The translations under genes and the position numbers were made by a program. The notes under the pieces are model-generated. The model did no database searches, was not told the DNA's origin, and saw only the letters and a list, made by a program, of their open reading frames with translations. Shown in pieces: positions 6,059 to 7,732 of a DNA stretch of 7,732 bases (positions within the stretch are counted from its first letter, which is position 1; each line of letters opens with the position of its first letter). The DNA comes from an uncultured Actinomycetes bacterium. Lineage in GTDB: Bacteria; Actinomycetota; Actinomycetes; S36-B12; UBA5976. The stretch is taken from positions 1 through 7,732 of the forward strand of contig CALBND010000158.1 in assembly GCA_937896305.1 (NCBI GenBank), written 5' to 3'.

Positions 6059-6110
6059 TTGTCCGGGACCTGGTTAGAGGCTGGGGACATCTCTTATCTG
6101 AGGACATTAC

Positions 6111-6126
6111 TCGAACAGGTGTTCGA
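6111..6126 (-). promoter_or_regulatory. LexA (SOS) box upstream of recA
   Basis: TCGAACAGGTGTTCGA contains the near-perfect palindrome CGAAC-N4-GTTCG, the SOS box of actinobacteria and other Gram-positives. It lies 119 bases before the recA ATG, just after the DUF3046 stop. A distal recA promoter is expected here; TAATGT at 6104-6109 (minus strand) is a possible -10 immediately downstream of the box. LexA repression of recA and recX is inferred from known systems. Confidence 0.92.
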
Positions 6127-6145
6127 ACTCTATCAGACACGCCGT

Positions 6146-6340
6146 TTAACGCGCTTGGGGTCCTAGATTCTGGTTATCGACCACAGCTTTCCAAATGGTT
6201 TGGGCATCAAATCCAAGCTTGAGTGCATCATCAACACTTACGCCCCCCAATTCTGGCAAGACATGATCCTTAGCCCAGGAAGGCGCATATTCCTGACCAA
6301 ATTGTTCATTAAGTCTTCGACGAAGTTCAGTGATCCACAT
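6146..6340 (-). CDS. DUF3046 family small protein
   Basis: A 64-residue protein of the actinobacterial DUF3046 family, whose function is unknown. It shows the family pattern: an N-terminal helix WITELRRRLNEQFG, then YAPSWAKDHVLPELGG (residues 18-33), SVDDALKLG, and a helix with the conserved Trp in IWKAV (49-53). There is no signal peptide or membrane segment. It lies directly upstream of recA on the same strand, like Rv2738c in M. tuberculosis, so the linkage is old. The recA LexA box begins 19 bases beyond its stop, so it is probably transcribed separately from the induced recA message, though read-through is possible. The ATG at 6340 has no Shine-Dalgarno sequence; TAGATT lies 10 bases upstream. 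Confidence 0.88.
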   Translation of the reverse strand: MWITELRRRLNEQFGQEYAPSWAKDHVLPELGGVSVDDALKLGFDAQTIWKAVVDNQNLGPQAR

Positions 6341-6350
6341 GACACTGATA

Positions 6351-6356
6351 AATCTA
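6351..6356 (-). promoter_or_regulatory. possible -10 element for the DUF3046 gene
   Basis: TAGATT on the minus strand, the same hexamer seen before tgt and the transporter gene, ends 10 bases before the ATG at 6340. The spacing would give a leaderless or very short-leadered transcript. It lies in the 48-base gap shared with the divergent glycosyltransferase gene, for which no good promoter or ribosome binding site was recognised. Confidence 0.35.
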
Positions 6357-6388
6357 GACCAACAAAGTCCTGAAATACTCGCATTAAC

Positions 6389-7477
6389 ATGGAAATTTAT
6401 GGATTCACTCTCCTTTTAAGGTGGGTATTGGGTTGGTTTATCCAACCTAAATTGCGGAGCCTGCCAAAAGATATGGCTCATAAAAAAGTTGCTGTGATAA
6501 TTCCAGCTCGAAATGAAGCAAAAAATCTCACCACAGTACTTACTGCCCTGCAACAAAATACTCAATTCATAGACGAATTACTCGTAGTTGACGACAACTC
6601 CACAGATCAAACAAATGAAATTGCAACAAAACTTGGGGTGAAAGTTTTGAAATTAAATACTCTTTCTGCTGGTTGGACTGGGAAAAGCAATGCCCTTCAA
6701 CAAGGGGTATTAAACACTAAATCTGAAATAATTTTGTTTCTAGATGCCGATACCAACCCAACTCCTGATTTAATTGGCAAACTAATTGCTTGTCTTGAAA
6801 AAAATGGGGGCTTAATTTCGGTTCAGCCTTTTCACCAAATGGAAAAGTTATATGAAAGATTTGCTGCCATCTTCAATTTAATAGGTGCCATTGGTGCTCG
6901 TTTAGGGGAAAGAAACGGTTTAGCCTTTGGCCCAGCCATGATGATGTATCGAACAGATCTAGAAAAAGTTGGTGGATTAGAAAAGGTTTCTAATCAATTA
7001 CTAGAAGATCGAGCTCTTGGGCTTTTGTTTATTAAAAATAATCTGCCAGTAAATACCTACTTGGGTGGCAAAGATATTAGTTTTCAAATGTATCCAGCAG
7101 GAATAAAATCTTTAACTCAAGGTTTTACTAAAAATATGGCAGCAGGCTCAGCTGGCGTATCAAAAATTCGTTGGCTACTTTTATTCACGTGGTTTAGCGG
7201 ATTAGTAGCTGCGGCCTGGGAACTACCGTTTGCGTTTTTAGCCTGGGGTTTTACTTATAATGCTCCTTCTTTGTATCAATATTGTTTAACTATTGGCTTT
7301 GGTTTGCAATTGTGGTGGTTTATTAGGAAACTGGGTAATTTTAATATTTATCTTATTTTTTACCCCTTTATGATTCTCTATTTTTTGTTAGTTTTCTTTT
7401 ACTCAGTAACCAAAACTTGGCGAGGCCAAGTTATTTGGAAAGACCGTATTTTGGATGCTAAAGCAGGTTTAAAATGA
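6389..7477 (+). CDS. crtQ: CrtQ-like membrane-anchored family 2 glycosyltransferase
   Basis: It probably transfers a sugar from a nucleotide-sugar to a carotenoid carboxyl or similar lipid acceptor at the membrane. The 362-residue protein has a GT2 domain: VAVIIPARNEAKNL (residues 34-47), VVDDNSTD with the donor-binding aspartates (66-73), GWTGKSNALQQG (95-106), the DxD-like DAD (119-121) and an LLED acidic motif (204-207). A hydrophobic stretch lies at the N-terminus (about 5-18), and three segments at about 261-287, 296-311 and 320-341 follow the catalytic domain. SVQPFHQMEKLYERFAAIFNL and the terminal GQVIWKDR resemble staphylococcal CrtQ. The next gene starts within its stop codon and looks like CrtO, which strengthens the call. 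The exact acceptor is not proven; glycosylation of another polyisoprenoid or glycolipid is the alternative. The ATG is the first start after an in-frame stop at 6371. Confidence 0.82.
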   Translation: MEIYGFTLLLRWVLGWFIQPKLRSLPKDMAHKKVAVIIPARNEAKNLTTVLTALQQNTQFIDELLVVDDNSTDQTNEIATKLGVKVLKLNTLSAGWTGKSNALQQGVLNTKSEIILFLDADTNPTPDLIGKLIACLEKNGGLISVQPFHQMEKLYERFAAIFNLIGAIGARLGERNGLAFGPAMMMYRTDLEKVGGLEKVSNQLLEDRALGLLFIKNNLPVNTYLGGKDISFQMYPAGIKSLTQGFTKNMAAGSAGVSKIRWLLLFTWFSGLVAAAWELPFAFLAWGFTYNAPSLYQYCLTIGFGLQLWWFIRKLGNFNIYLIFYPFMILYFLLVFFYSVTKTWRGQVIWKDRILDAKAGLK

Positions 7478-7732
7478 ATCAAGATCTAAAATTTCTTCTT
7501 TTAAATATCTCAACTTGGGTGGTCTGGTTTTTTGTAATTGGCTACCTTGTTAATTTGATTCCCGCACAGCGATTGGCAAATGATACTTTTTTGACCAAAT
7601 TAAATGACTTTGAAAAAGATGGGAAATGGTATCGAAAATATCTAAAAATCAACAAATGGAAAGATCACCTGCCAGAGCTGGGTGGGGTTTTCAAACAAGG
7701 ATTTGCTAAAAGAAATATTGATCAAAGTAATC
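7474..7732 (+). CDS. crtO: CrtO-like glycosyl carotenoid acyltransferase, N-terminal part (3' end beyond window)
   Basis: The 86 visible residues begin with a membrane segment (about 7-28), followed by NDFEKDGKWYRKYLKINKWKDHLPELGGVFKQGF at 44-77. The FEKxGKxYxKxxKIxKWKDxLPExGxxF pattern is characteristic of the CrtO family, whose S. aureus member acylates the sugar of glycosyl-4,4'-diaponeurosporenoate in the last step of staphyloxanthin synthesis. The start ATG overlaps the glycosyltransferase stop as ATGA (7474-7477), so the two are translationally coupled. About half of a typical ~165-residue protein is present; the rest lies beyond the right edge. The family also occurs in bacteria without known staphyloxanthin, so the real substrate may differ. 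Confidence 0.75.
   Translation, partial: MNQDLKFLLLNISTWVVWFFVIGYLVNLIPAQRLANDTFLTKLNDFEKDGKWYRKYLKINKWKDHLPELGGVFKQGFAKRNIDQSN

Noticed and set aside
1..7732. Mobile element, CRISPR array, tRNA or rRNA gene, phage defence system
   Set aside because: No transposase, integrase, regularly spaced repeats, cloverleaf, or toxin or nuclease gene was seen; nearly all DNA is taken by recognisable chromosomal genes.

Overview
The window is a compact, AT-rich (roughly 37-40 % GC by eye) bacterial chromosome segment with a clear actinobacterial signature. RecA and RecX follow a small DUF3046 gene, the order seen around recA in Mycobacterium. The recA leader carries an actinobacterial-type LexA box and a RecA_NDp (PafBC-type) promoter. 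MiaA has the DAMQLY form of its active-site motif. Low GC, very short intergenic spaces and probable leaderless transcripts point to a small-genome actinobacterium such as the freshwater acI/Nanopelagicales lineage. That placement is an inference; no rRNA gene is present to confirm it.

Layout from left to right. Positions 1-1879 (minus strand) hold miaB followed by miaA, which runs off the left edge; together they make the ms2i6A37 tRNA modification. Positions 1917-2594 (plus strand) encode a YhhQ-type queuosine-precursor transporter. It converges on, and overlaps by 8 bp, a tRNA-guanine transglycosylase gene (tgt, 2587-3819, minus). Positions 1-3819 are therefore a tRNA anticodon-loop modification block covering positions 34 and 37. 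A small VOC/glyoxalase-fold gene of unknown function follows (3895-4302, minus). Next is the DNA-damage block, all minus strand: DUF3046 (6146-6340), the recA control region (5993-6145), recA (4943-5992) and recX (4328-4939), transcribed in that order. On the right, on the plus strand, are a CrtQ-like membrane glycosyltransferase (6389-7477) and, overlapping it by ATGA, the start of a CrtO-like acyltransferase (7474 to the edge). This pair suggests a glycosylated and acylated, staphyloxanthin-like carotenoid or a similar lipid.

The genes work as three modules. MiaA/MiaB and YhhQ/Tgt tune anticodon-loop chemistry; tRNA-Tyr would be a substrate of both. RecA/RecX are the recombinase and its modulator under apparent dual damage control, with a GC-rich hairpin at the start of recX that may adjust its expression relative to recA. 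CrtQ/CrtO are a translationally coupled envelope or pigment pair. No mobile element, CRISPR array, tRNA or rRNA was seen. There is no gene-free stretch longer than 300 bases; the longest is the 153-base recA control region.
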